From NCBI GenBank assembly GCA_001586195.1, contig CP014609.1:3132501-3196500 (forward strand): a stretch of 64,000 bases of DNA, in the 5' to 3' direction. Within the stretch, counting starts at the first letter, position 1; each line of letters begins with the position of its first letter. The translations under genes were made by a program, and so were the position numbers. The notes beneath the pieces are model-generated. The model was given only the letters and a program-made list of their open reading frames with translations, had not been told where the DNA came from and ran no database searches. The DNA is from Solibacillus silvestris (GTDB lineage: Bacteria > Bacillota > Bacilli > Bacillales_A > Planococcaceae). Positions 1 to 7,611 of the stretch are shown piece after piece.

Positions 1-244
1 GCTATAAGATAAATTAACTATTGTAACGTCGATAAACTTTCAACCATGCTGAAAGTCCATCATTTCCTTAAATTAAATAATAGAAATCTCGTTATTTTTT
101 CTTTCGCCATTAGTTTATAAAAACCCTTCATTTAAACATTTTAAATAGTATTACAGGATATTTAAAAGCCGCCTAATTCTTTCCTGTCTACTAATTTATA
201 TCCAATTTATGTTATAGTATATTTTAGATTAGGAGGCAATTGAA

Positions 245-586
245 ATGAAAAAATATAATAGTAAAATTAATAAGATCCGCTCTTTTGCATTATCCCTTAT
301 TTTCATCGGCTTCGTTATTATGTATGGTGCAATCTTTTTCAAAAATAATCAAATACTTGTATTAATCTTCATGACAATTGGACTTCTTTGTATAATCGGC
401 AGTACAGCTGTATACGGCTGGATAGGATTGCTGTCTACAAAGGCCGTGCAAGTCGTCTGTCCGGAATGCGGGAAATGGACAAAAGTTTTAGGTCGTGTGG
501 ATATTTGCATGTATTGCAATGAACCACTCACTTTAGATCCTGCATTGGAAGGAAAAGAATTCAATCAAGAGTACAATAAAAATTAA
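245..586 (+). CDS. ygzB: YgzB/UPF0295 family small membrane protein
   Basis: A 113-residue protein with two predicted membrane segments (about residues 10-32 and 38-62), followed by a cytosolic zinc-ribbon-like tail with CPEC and CMYC pairs near residues 76-95. This layout matches the UPF0295/YgzB family, whose function is unknown. In Bacillus it sits beside perR, as here, where the two genes converge. The ATG follows an AGGAGG site with 7-8 nt spacing (235-240). A function linked to PerR is not established; the family call is firm and the role is open. Confidence 0.9.
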   Translation: MKKYNSKINKIRSFALSLIFIGFVIMYGAIFFKNNQILVLIFMTIGLLCIIGSTAVYGWIGLLSTKAVQVVCPECGKWTKVLGRVDICMYCNEPLTLDPALEGKEFNQEYNKN

Positions 587-598
587 ATGTTCGGCAAT

Positions 599-639
599 GC
601 TGGAGAAAAAGTATTCAAACTTTTTGCTCCAGCTTTTTT
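599..639 (+). terminator. terminator of ygzB
   Basis: GCTGGAG plus an A/T-rich stem pairs with its complement around a short loop and is followed by six T residues, 13 nt after the ygzB stop. Confidence 0.8.
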
Positions 640-643
640 CATA

Positions 644-675
644 TAAAAAAACCTAGCAACAACCGTTACTAGGTT
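644..675 (-). terminator. terminator of perR
   Basis: On the minus strand CCTAGTAAC pairs with GTTGCTAGG (one G-U) around a 4-nt loop, then a run of seven T. The wobble pair forms only in the minus transcript, which supports the assigned direction. Confidence 0.8.
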
Positions 676-681
676 AAACTA

Positions 682-1128
682 TTATTGAACTTTTGTTGCA
701 CCGACTGCAATACAGTCAGGACATGTACCATAGACTTCTAAACGGTGCGAATTAACTTGAAAGCCTGTTACTTGCGAAGCAAACTGCTCCACTTCATTTA
801 ATCCGGGATAGTGGAAGTCTACAATTTTACCGCAGCCATCACAAATCATGTGATAATGGTCGCCCGTTACGAAATCGAAACGACTCGCTGCATCTCCATA
901 ATTAAGCTCTTTTACTAAGCCTACTTCACGAAAGACACGTAAATTATTATAAACTGTTGCTACACTCATATTAGGAAACTTATCGCAAAGCGCCTTGTAT
1001 ATATCATCAGCTGTTGGGTGAATCATACTTTGAATTAAATATTCCAAAATCGCATGACGCTGAGGAGTAATTCGTACACCAGTAGTCTTTAACGTGTCCA
1101 GCGCATCCTTCAAATGCAATTCAGACAT
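682..1128 (-). CDS. perR: peroxide-responsive repressor PerR (Fur family)
   Basis: Metal-dependent repressor that senses H2O2 through metal-catalysed histidine oxidation. From the start chosen here (148 aa) every ligand falls at the B. subtilis number: regulatory metal site H37, D85, H91, H93, D104; structural zinc C96, C99, C136, C139. The winged-helix domain fills residues 1-80. An upstream in-frame ATG (1152) exists, but AAGGGG at about 1138-1143 sits 9 nt before ATG 1128, and the ligand numbering supports that start. A Per-box-like operator (1162-1176) lies over the promoter, implying autoregulation. Another PerR box lies at pfeT (27816-27830). Confidence 0.97.
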   Translation of the reverse strand: MSELHLKDALDTLKTTGVRITPQRHAILEYLIQSMIHPTADDIYKALCDKFPNMSVATVYNNLRVFREVGLVKELNYGDAASRFDFVTGDHYHMICDGCGKIVDFHYPGLNEVEQFASQVTGFQVNSHRLEVYGTCPDCIAVGATKVQ

Positions 1129-1161
1129 CGTCATGCACCCCTTTTCATACATATTATTAAT

Positions 1162-1176
1162 TTGTAATTGTTATAA
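1162..1176. promoter_or_regulatory. Per box-like operator of perR
   Basis: TTGTAATTGTTATAA matches the Per box TTATAAT-N-ATTATAA at 12 of 14 defined positions. It lies just downstream of a minus-strand promoter (TTGACA at 1203-1208, TACACT at 1179-1184, spacer 18), overlapping the likely transcription start. This fits autorepression, as known for B. subtilis perR. Confidence 0.65.
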
Positions 1177-1304
1177 TTAGTGTAGCGAATTTGTCCATGC
1201 ATTGTCAACAATTGCTTATTCCAATCGAAATAAAAGTATTTGATAGAAAGGCTAATTGAAAATGAAAGCGATTAAAGGCTTATTCTTTCATATAGTATTC
1301 TCAA

Positions 1305-2252
1305 TTAGTACCCTCTTAGAATATCCATCTTATTTTCTAGATCACGTTCCCCGTTCAACCATTTTTTCAGGCTTGGTTTAAAAATATCGAGACTGCGCTC
1401 TAAGTAACGCGATGAATGACTAGAAAAATGTGGTGAAAGTGTTACATTGTTCAAGTCCCATAGCAGGCTATCTGCCGGTAATGGCTCAATTTCATATACG
1501 TCCAATACAGCATGCCCAATTAGCTTGTCTTGCAAAACACCGACAAGTGTATCTGTTTCTACTAAGTCTCCCCGCCCGAAATTCATAAAGATAGCAGAAC
1601 TCTTCATCAGTTCAAAATGCTCTCGAGTCAGCATATGCTTCGTTTCCTTTGTAGATGGCAGCATTGAAAGAATAATATCCGCTTTTGGTAGCTGCTCTTT
1701 TAAATCATCCAGCTTATACGTCTCATTCATATACGGTGCTTCTTTGCCTGAGCGGTTACAGCCAATTGTATGAACATCAAATGCCTGCAGAATCCGTCCT
1801 ACTTCTCCACCGATTGCACCCGGACCGATAATTAAGGCTGTACTTCCATTTAACTCTGTCGGACGCGCCTTTTTATTCCATTCTTTCTTCTGCTGTTGCT
1901 CGTAAATAAACGGCAATACACGTTTCAAGGATAAAATATGAGCTAAAATTGACTCAGTCATCGGCTTCTTATGTATCCCGCGCACATTCGAAACGAGTAT
2001 ATTACGTTTCGCGATTGCTTCTGCCGGCATCTTTTCGATTCCAGCAGATGCTACAAAAATCCATTCCAATTTGTCTGCATGCTGCAAATGCTCTTCCTTT
2101 AAGTCTTCCCCATAGGTTACTAAAATTTCTGATTGAGCAAGTTTCTCCACATCCAGTTTCGTATCAAATAAAAAATCTGCTTGAGGAAACTCCGCCAGAA
2201 GCGGCTGTTTCAGATCCTCGCGTGGTTCAAATGTAAAATAAATCGTTACCAT
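1305..2252 (-). CDS. D-2-hydroxyacid dehydrogenase, NAD(P)-dependent
   Basis: A 315-residue member of the D-isomer-specific 2-hydroxyacid dehydrogenase family, reducing 2-keto acids (substrate unknown). The Rossmann motif GPGAIGGEVG is near residues 143-152. The catalytic triad is visible as Arg227 (NFGRGD), Glu256 (YEIEPLP) and His275 (SPHFSSH). The ATG at 2252 is preceded by AAAGGGGGAT at good spacing; an upstream GTG/ATG extension lies before that site and is rejected. The stop of the neighbouring bcp gene is 24 nt upstream, so the two are probably co-transcribed. Confidence 0.9.
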   Translation of the reverse strand: MVTIYFTFEPREDLKQPLLAEFPQADFLFDTKLDVEKLAQSEILVTYGEDLKEEHLQHADKLEWIFVASAGIEKMPAEAIAKRNILVSNVRGIHKKPMTESILAHILSLKRVLPFIYEQQQKKEWNKKARPTELNGSTALIIGPGAIGGEVGRILQAFDVHTIGCNRSGKEAPYMNETYKLDDLKEQLPKADIILSMLPSTKETKHMLTREHFELMKSSAIFMNFGRGDLVETDTLVGVLQDKLIGHAVLDVYEIEPLPADSLLWDLNNVTLSPHFSSHSSRYLERSLDIFKPSLKKWLNGERDLENKMDILRGY

Positions 2253-2276
2253 CAGTGATCCCCCTTTGTGCACATA

Positions 2277-2744
2277 TTATTTTGTGCCATTTTTTAAATA
2301 GTTTAACACATCTTCAATATGGTTTTTCACCCGTACTTTTCGCCACTCTTTTTCAACAATACCCTCTTCATTAATTAAAAACGTTGTACGCTCAATGCCC
2401 ATATATTCTTTTCCGAAGTTTTTCTTCAATGTCCATACACCATATTTCTCCGCAACTTCATGGTTCTCATCCACTAATAACGAAAACGGTAATCCGTGCT
2501 TTTCAATAAACTTGGTATGTTTCGCTGCATCATCCAAACTCACACCTAAAATTACAGCATTCAAATCTGAAAAGTCCTCATATTTGTCGCGGAAGTCGCA
2601 AGCCTGTGTTGTACAGCCCGGTGTTAAATCTTTCGGGTAAAAATAGAGAATAACATTTTTGCCTTTATAGTCTTCCAGCGAAATCAATTTCCCCTCCTCG
2701 TTTTGCAATGTAAATGCTGGTGCTTGTACTTTTTCTAATGTCAT
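2277..2744 (-). CDS. bcp: thiol peroxidase BCP (peroxiredoxin Q type)
   Basis: Thioredoxin-dependent peroxiredoxin reducing H2O2 and organic hydroperoxides, 155 aa, the normal length. The peroxidatic Cys44 is in the PGCT motif and the resolving Cys49 is five residues on (TPGCTTQACDF), the atypical 2-Cys BCP pattern. GGAGGG sits 7 nt before the chosen ATG (2744). It is the orthologue of B. subtilis ygaF, divergent from hemL as in Bacillus. No Per box was seen upstream despite the nearby perR. Confidence 0.93.
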   Translation of the reverse strand: MTLEKVQAPAFTLQNEEGKLISLEDYKGKNVILYFYPKDLTPGCTTQACDFRDKYEDFSDLNAVILGVSLDDAAKHTKFIEKHGLPFSLLVDENHEVAEKYGVWTLKKNFGKEYMGIERTTFLINEEGIVEKEWRKVRVKNHIEDVLNYLKNGTK

Positions 2745-2837
2745 GTATTTTCCCTCCAAATTTTCTTCTATGATACAAAACAATGCCCGTTGCTTCAATT
2801 TCTTTGGCGTTCCCTTTCATTACATACTACAATAGAT

Positions 2838-2852
2838 ATGAAATCATTTCAT
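2838..2852. promoter_or_regulatory. perfect 7-1-7 palindrome in bcp-hemL divergent region
   Basis: ATGAAAT-C-ATTTCAT is a perfect inverted repeat just downstream of a plausible plus-strand promoter for hemL (TTGGCG 2804-2809, TACAAT 2828-2833). The 7-1-7 geometry recalls Fur-family sites, but only 4 of 7 positions per arm fit the Per box, so the binding protein is unknown. Confidence 0.4.
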
Positions 2853-2877
2853 GTAACCTATTTTGGAGGAATAAATT

Positions 2878-4164
2878 ATGAATCATACTAAATCTGAACA
2901 GCTTCATGCAGAAGCACTCGAACATATCGTTGGCGGGGTTAATAGTCCATCTCGTTCTTATAAAGCAGTGGGCGGCGGCGCACCTGTTGTCATGGTCCGC
3001 GGTAAAGGAGCATACTTTTGGGATGTGGACGGTAATCGTTACATCGATTATTTAGCAGCCTATGGACCGATCGTTACAGGGCATGGTCATCCGCATATCG
3101 CAAAAGCTATCGCCCATGCCGCAGAAACAGGTGTATTATTCGGTACACCGACAGAGCATGAAATCAAATTCGCAAAAATGTTAAAAGAAGCAATTCCTAC
3201 ATTGGATAAAGTACGTTTTAACAACTCCGGTACAGAAGCCGTGATGACATGTGTCCGTGTAGCACGCGCATTTACAGGCCGTACAAAGATCATTAAATTT
3301 GCCGGCTGCTATCACGGTCACTTCGACCAAGTACTTGTTGCTGCGGGATCAGGTCCAGCAACATTAGGTTCGCCTGACTCTGCCGGTGTTCCTCATGCTG
3401 TCGCTACGGAAGTAATTACAGTTCCTTTTAACAATAAGGAACAATTCACATTAGCAATGGAAAAATGGGGTAATGATGTTGCAGGGATTTTAATCGAGCC
3501 AATCGTTGGCAACTTTGGAATTGTTGAACCGCATAAAGGATTTTTGGAACATGTACATGCATTGGCAAAAGAGAATGGTGCCTTAACAATCCACGATGAA
3601 GTTATCACAGCTTTTCGTTTCCACTACGGGGCAGCACATACAATGCTAGGCTTAACTCCGGACTTAGTCGCAATGGGGAAAGTAATCGGCGGTGGTCTGC
3701 CAATCGGTGCATACGGTGGTCGTAAAGAAGTAATGGAAACAGTCGCTCCACTAGGTCCTGCATACCAGGCAGGTACAATGGCCGGAAATCCTGCAAGTAT
3801 GCAAGCAGGGATTGCATGTCTTGAAGTGTTACAGCAACCGGGGATTTATGAAGAAATGGATCGCTTAGGTGCTCTTCTAGAAGAAGGTATTTTAGCTGCT
3901 GCCAAAAAACATAATGTTACGATTACATTAAACCGTTTAAAAGGTGCGTTCGCTATTTACTTTACTGATGTAAAAGTGGAAAACTATGAGCAAGCGGAAA
4001 ATACGGACGGTGAAAAGTTCGGTCGCTTCTTTAAATTAATGTTATCTCAAGGCATCAACTTAGCCCCTTCAAAATATGAAGCATGGTTCTTAACGACAGA
4101 ACATACAGAAGCAGATGTAGAAGAAACATTAAAAGCAGTAGATTACGCATTTTCTCAACTTTAA
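2878..4164 (+). CDS. hemL: glutamate-1-semialdehyde 2,1-aminomutase
   Basis: PLP enzyme converting glutamate-1-semialdehyde to 5-aminolevulinate, the C5 entry to haem synthesis. At 428 aa it is full length. PLP lysine is Lys268 in [11 protein letters not shown]; the amino-terminal GGVNSPSR motif is typical of the family. TTGGAGG precedes the ATG by 8 nt. Position next to bcp and ygaE corresponds to B. subtilis gsaB, the second HemL paralogue outside the hemAXCDBL operon; a second copy elsewhere in this genome is therefore possible. Confidence 0.95.
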   Translation: MNHTKSEQLHAEALEHIVGGVNSPSRSYKAVGGGAPVVMVRGKGAYFWDVDGNRYIDYLAAYGPIVTGHGHPHIAKAIAHAAETGVLFGTPTEHEIKFAKMLKEAIPTLDKVRFNNSGTEAVMTCVRVARAFTGRTKIIKFAGCYHGHFDQVLVAAGSGPATLGSPDSAGVPHAVATEVITVPFNNKEQFTLAMEKWGNDVAGILIEPIVGNFGIVEPHKGFLEHVHALAKENGALTIHDEVITAFRFHYGAAHTMLGLTPDLVAMGKVIGGGLPIGAYGGRKEVMETVAPLGPAYQAGTMAGNPASMQAGIACLEVLQQPGIYEEMDRLGALLEEGILAAAKKHNVTITLNRLKGAFAIYFTDVKVENYEQAENTDGEKFGRFFKLMLSQGINLAPSKYEAWFLTTEHTEADVEETLKAVDYAFSQL

Positions 4165-4233
4165 TAAAAACTGCCGCTATATATTTTATAGCGGCTTCTC
4201 TTCATTGACTCCCTCAGAAAGGAGGAAAAGAAT

Positions 4234-5328
4234 ATGAAATTAGGTGCACGCGTTTTAAAAACGGGTGTTGCAATCGTTTTCGCCTTATTTTTAGCTCAAA
4301 TACTGAATGTACCCTCACCTGTGTTTGCTGCAATTGCTGCTGTATTCGCAATCCAGCCTTCTATTTACCGCTCTTATCTTACAATTTTAGAGCAAATACA
4401 GGGTAATATAATCGGCGCTACCATTGCTGTCCTATTCGGTCTCATTTTCGGACATCATATCGTGGCTGTCGGTATTGCCGCTATTGTTGTCCTTGGCATT
4501 ATGATGAAGTTGAAGCTCGAAAAATCCGTTTCACTGGCACTCGTAACGATGATTGCCATTATGGAAGTACCGGGCGATGATTTTCTAATGTTTGGTTTAA
4601 TCCGATTTAGTACTGTCATGCTGGGTGTTTTTGCTGCTTTCGTTGTCAATATGTTATTTGTACCGCCTAAATACGAAATAAAATTATTTAAAATGATTAA
4701 CTCTGTCCAGGATGATATCATTCGCTGGACACGTTTAGCCGTTCGCCAGGCTAGTGAACATACTTCAACAAAAATGGCTGTAAGTAAATTGCAGTCCCGA
4801 CTAAATGAAATTGATACAATGTATGGTTTTTTCAAAGAAGAACGCAGCTATTTCAAAAACCGGAAGTATGTGAAAGCCCGAAAACTGGTTATTTACCGCC
4901 AAATGTTATTAACTTCGAAAAAAAGCTATGAGTTGCTCGTTCGTCTGCATAAACATGAAAATGAGCTCGGGAAGTTACCAAGTAAATTTCAAGTAATTAT
5001 TCAAGAACGTTTAGACTTCTTGTTAACCTATCATGAACAACTGTTATTGAAGTATACCGGGAAGCTGAGGCCAGAACATTCAAAATGGACACGTCATGAA
5101 GAGTATCTGCAAGGTAGTGAACTAATGGAGCAGTTTATTAAACAAATCGCCCTTGCTCAAGAAGAGGCTGCTGAAGATGAACAGTTTTCAAGCTATCATC
5201 TGCTCTATATTTTATCGCGTATCTTAGATTACGAAGAAAACCTGGAGCATCTTGATACATTGATAGTTTCCTATCGTAGCTTCCACAGTGAAGAAAAAAA
5301 CCTCGACTTGGAATCAGAGTTTTATTAA
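4234..5328 (+). CDS. ygaE: aromatic acid exporter family membrane protein (YgaE-like)
   Basis: A 364-residue protein with about five to six hydrophobic segments in residues 1-145, then a long charged, largely helical cytosolic domain (about 150-364). This matches the ArAE_1/DUF939 group related to FUSC exporters. Export of an aromatic or amphipathic compound is inferred from the family only. AAAGGAGG precedes the ATG by 9 nt. It lies 70 nt downstream of hemL on the same strand, with no strong terminator between. A structured repeat begins 5 nt after its stop. Confidence 0.85.
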   Translation: MKLGARVLKTGVAIVFALFLAQILNVPSPVFAAIAAVFAIQPSIYRSYLTILEQIQGNIIGATIAVLFGLIFGHHIVAVGIAAIVVLGIMMKLKLEKSVSLALVTMIAIMEVPGDDFLMFGLIRFSTVMLGVFAAFVVNMLFVPPKYEIKLFKMINSVQDDIIRWTRLAVRQASEHTSTKMAVSKLQSRLNEIDTMYGFFKEERSYFKNRKYVKARKLVIYRQMLLTSKKSYELLVRLHKHENELGKLPSKFQVIIQERLDFLLTYHEQLLLKYTGKLRPEHSKWTRHEEYLQGSELMEQFIKQIALAQEEAAEDEQFSSYHLLYILSRILDYEENLEHLDTLIVSYRSFHSEEKNLDLESEFY

Positions 5329-5333
5329 ATAAA

Positions 5334-5611
5334 GGCTGGGACAGAAGTAGAAATTTCATAAACTAAGGAGAAAAACCTTATTAAGAAACGGATATTTTAT
5401 AAAATTGATTGGAATGGAGGGCGAGTGTAGCTGACGGCTAGCGCCTTTCGCTACAAGCAAAGCTTCCTGCGGGAATAGCGTGACCCCTGAGACTACAGGC
5501 TCAGGCCACGCCCGCGGAAAGCGTCCCGGAATGGAAATCAATTTTTACGCTCAGCAAAAAAATGCCATTTTTCTCTAAGAGAAAAATGGCATTTTTGGGT
5601 TATGTCCCACC
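5334..5611. repeat. structured intergenic repeat, copy 1 (with extra hairpin module)
   Basis: About 278 bp between two convergent genes, similar to copy 2 at 33559-33801. It is bounded by TGGGACA and TGTCCCA inverted ends. Inside, AAAATTGATT (5401-5410) pairs with AATCAATTTT (5536-5545); nested stems CTGCGGG/CCCGCGG, GCGTG/CACGC and CCTGAG/CTCAGG follow. A separate terminator-like hairpin lies at 5562-5592. Relative to copy 2 it carries about 39 extra bases (5425-5463) with their own small hairpin. It has no transposase and probably serves as a bidirectional terminator or is a non-autonomous element. Confidence 0.8.
5562..5592. terminator. bidirectional terminator hairpin in repeat copy 1
   Basis: ATGCCATTTTTCTC pairs perfectly with its complement around a 3-nt loop, flanked by A and T runs, between the ends of ygaE (+) and the transporter operon (-). 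Confidence 0.75.
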
Positions 5612-5616
5612 CTCTT

Positions 5617-6507
5617 TTAACTTTTCATCTTCGGATCAAGTGCATCCCGTAATCCGTCACCCATAAGGTTAAAGCCGATTACTGTGAGCATAATTGCCAG
5701 TCCCGGGAAAATCATCGCCCATGGTGCGTTCATTAAAAACATCCGCGCATCTGCAAGCATTTTCCCCCACTCCGGCTGAGGAGCTTCTGCACCAAGTCCT
5801 AAAAACCCGAGTGCTGCCGCTTCGATAATCGCTGTCGCAATCGCCAATGTTCCCTGAACAATTACGGGAGTCATCGAGTTCGGCAAAATATGCTTCCATA
5901 ATATCCGAGAGTTTTTCATACCGATAGCTTTTGCGGCATGAATATACTCTTCTTCTTTTATACTAAGCACCCGCGACCGGATCAGTCGGCCAAAGTTCGG
6001 TATATTAATAACCGCAATCGCAATTAATGCGTTTTGCAATGATGGGCCTAAAATCGATACAATTGCGATCGCCAATAAAATACTTGGAAACGCAAGCATA
6101 ATATCAAAAATTCGCGAAATAATCGTATCAACCCAACGTCCATAGTACCCTGCAATAATCCCTAAAAAACTGCCGGCAACTGCAGAGATTAACACGGCCG
6201 ATAAACCAACCGTTAACGAGATGCGTGCCCCATGTAAAATTCGCGAAAATATGTCGCGGCCTAAATCATCTGTTCCAAACCAGAAATCAGCAGATGGAGG
6301 CTGCAGACGCATACTTAAATTTTGCTCATTTATACCTTGTGGTGCAAACAAAGGGCCGAATATTGCCAGAAGCACAAAAAATAACACAATTGCACTGCCG
6401 AACAGCGCAGACTTACTTTTCTTGAAATTCGTCCACGCCTCTTGCCATGGTCCTTTTACTCGTTCTTCCTTAATTCGCTGAACTCGATTTTGTATAATTT
6501 CAGCCAT
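5617..6507 (-). CDS. peptide ABC transporter permease (DppC/AppC type)
   Basis: Second membrane subunit of a peptide/nickel-class importer, 296 aa. It has an amino-terminal cytosolic stretch, a first membrane helix near residues 35-57, the OppC_N region, and a BPD_transp_1 domain with the EAA loop around HAAKAIGMKNSRILWKHILP. GGAGG lies 9 nt before ATG 6507. It starts 16 nt after the partner permease stop and is the last gene of the D-F-A-B-C operon, the order of the B. subtilis app operon. Confidence 0.9.
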   Translation of the reverse strand: MAEIIQNRVQRIKEERVKGPWQEAWTNFKKSKSALFGSAIVLFFVLLAIFGPLFAPQGINEQNLSMRLQPPSADFWFGTDDLGRDIFSRILHGARISLTVGLSAVLISAVAGSFLGIIAGYYGRWVDTIISRIFDIMLAFPSILLAIAIVSILGPSLQNALIAIAVINIPNFGRLIRSRVLSIKEEEYIHAAKAIGMKNSRILWKHILPNSMTPVIVQGTLAIATAIIEAAALGFLGLGAEAPQPEWGKMLADARMFLMNAPWAMIFPGLAIMLTVIGFNLMGDGLRDALDPKMKS

Positions 6508-6523
6508 GCTATGCGCCTCCTCT

Positions 6524-7528
6524 CTAGTTGTATTTAATGCGCGAATCAATCACCGTATATAAAAGGTCAACAATCAGGTTAATCATTACGAATAAAAAGG
6601 CAACAATTAAAATACCTGACTGGATGACAGGATAATCACGGAATCCTATCGCTTCGTATATATAGCGGCCAATTCCCGGCCAACTGAAAATCGTTTCCGT
6701 TAAGATGGCACCGCCTAACAGCATGCCCGTTTGTAAGCCGACTACCGTCAATACAGGAATCAACGCATTTTTCAATGCATGCTTATAAACAACGACAAAC
6801 ATTTTTTGACCTTTTGCCCGCGCTGTACGAACAAAATCAGAACGCATTACTTCCAACATTGAGGCTCTTGTCATTCGTGCAATAATCGCCGTCGGAATTG
6901 TTGCAAGTGCAATGCCAGGTAATAATAAGTGCTTTAACACAACAATAAATTGATCAAACCGGCCTTGCCATAATGTATCAATCAAGTAAAAGTGGGTAAT
7001 GGCCATAACAGGATCCCTCACTTCTTCCCGTCCCGATGTCGGTAACCAGCCCAGCTGAATACCGAATGCCCATTGCTCCATTAAACCTAACCAGAAAATC
7101 GGCATCGAAACACCGATTAAAGCAATCACCATCGCTAAGTAATCAAACCATGAATTTTGAAACCATGATGAAATAATCCCTGCATTTACTCCAACGATAA
7201 TTGCGATAATCATCGCGAAAAATGCCAGTTCAAATGTAGCTGCTAAATAAGGCCACATTTCAGAAGAGATCGGCTGCCTCGTTCTTAATGACTCTCCCAA
7301 ATCTCCCGTTACAATCCCTTTCAAATAATCGAAATATTGAATATACCACGGATTATCAAGGCCAAGTTTCAGGCGAAGTGCCGCGATTGCATCAGCAGTA
7401 GCTTGCTGTCCTAAAATGACTTGTGCTGGATCCCCGGGAATGGCACGGATAATAAGAAATACTAAAAAAGTCATTCCAAGTAATACAGGAATTAAATGCA
7501 GTAGACGTTTGCCAATGTAGTGAAGCAT
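6524..7528 (-). CDS. peptide ABC transporter permease (DppB/AppB type)
   Basis: First membrane subunit of the importer, 334 aa, with about six membrane helices. The amino end (YIGKRLLHLIPVLLGMT) is the standard DppB/OppB start, and the EAA loop RTARAKGQKMFVVVYKHALK couples to the ATPases. An in-frame GTG lies 9 nt upstream, but AAAGGGG at 8 nt from ATG 7528 favours the start used. A terminator-like hairpin separates it from the binding-protein gene. Confidence 0.9.
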   Translation of the reverse strand: MLHYIGKRLLHLIPVLLGMTFLVFLIIRAIPGDPAQVILGQQATADAIAALRLKLGLDNPWYIQYFDYLKGIVTGDLGESLRTRQPISSEMWPYLAATFELAFFAMIIAIIVGVNAGIISSWFQNSWFDYLAMVIALIGVSMPIFWLGLMEQWAFGIQLGWLPTSGREEVRDPVMAITHFYLIDTLWQGRFDQFIVVLKHLLLPGIALATIPTAIIARMTRASMLEVMRSDFVRTARAKGQKMFVVVYKHALKNALIPVLTVVGLQTGMLLGGAILTETIFSWPGIGRYIYEAIGFRDYPVIQSGILIVAFLFVMINLIVDLLYTVIDSRIKYN

Positions 7529-7570
7529 GCTCTTCACCCCTTTTATGAATGTATGGTTCTACTAGTTGAA

Positions 7571-7598
7571 AAAAGGAGAGGAATATTCCTCCCCTTTC
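7571..7598 (-). terminator. intercistronic hairpin between binding protein and permease genes
   Basis: On the minus strand AAAGGGGAGGAAT pairs with ATTCCTCTCCTTT and is followed by a T run. Placed after the solute-binding gene and before the permeases, it probably causes partial termination, giving excess binding protein. Confidence 0.7.
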
Positions 7599-7611
7599 AA
7601 AGAATTCTCTA

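Noticed and set aside
30-60. Hairpin CTTTCA/TGAAAG near the left edge
   Set aside because: Only 6 pairs and no T run; cannot be tied to any gene in the window.
1251-1307. Large imperfect inverted repeat (CTAATTGA...TCAATTAG) after the dehydrogenase gene
   Set aside because: It may be its terminator, but there is no T run and pairing is interrupted; too weak to list as a feature.
5356-5541. Reading frame MISIPGRFPRAWPEPVVS... and its twin at 33461-33727
   Set aside because: Both are translations of the structured repeat on the reverse strand; they share sequence only because the DNA repeat is shared, and they lack ribosome sites.
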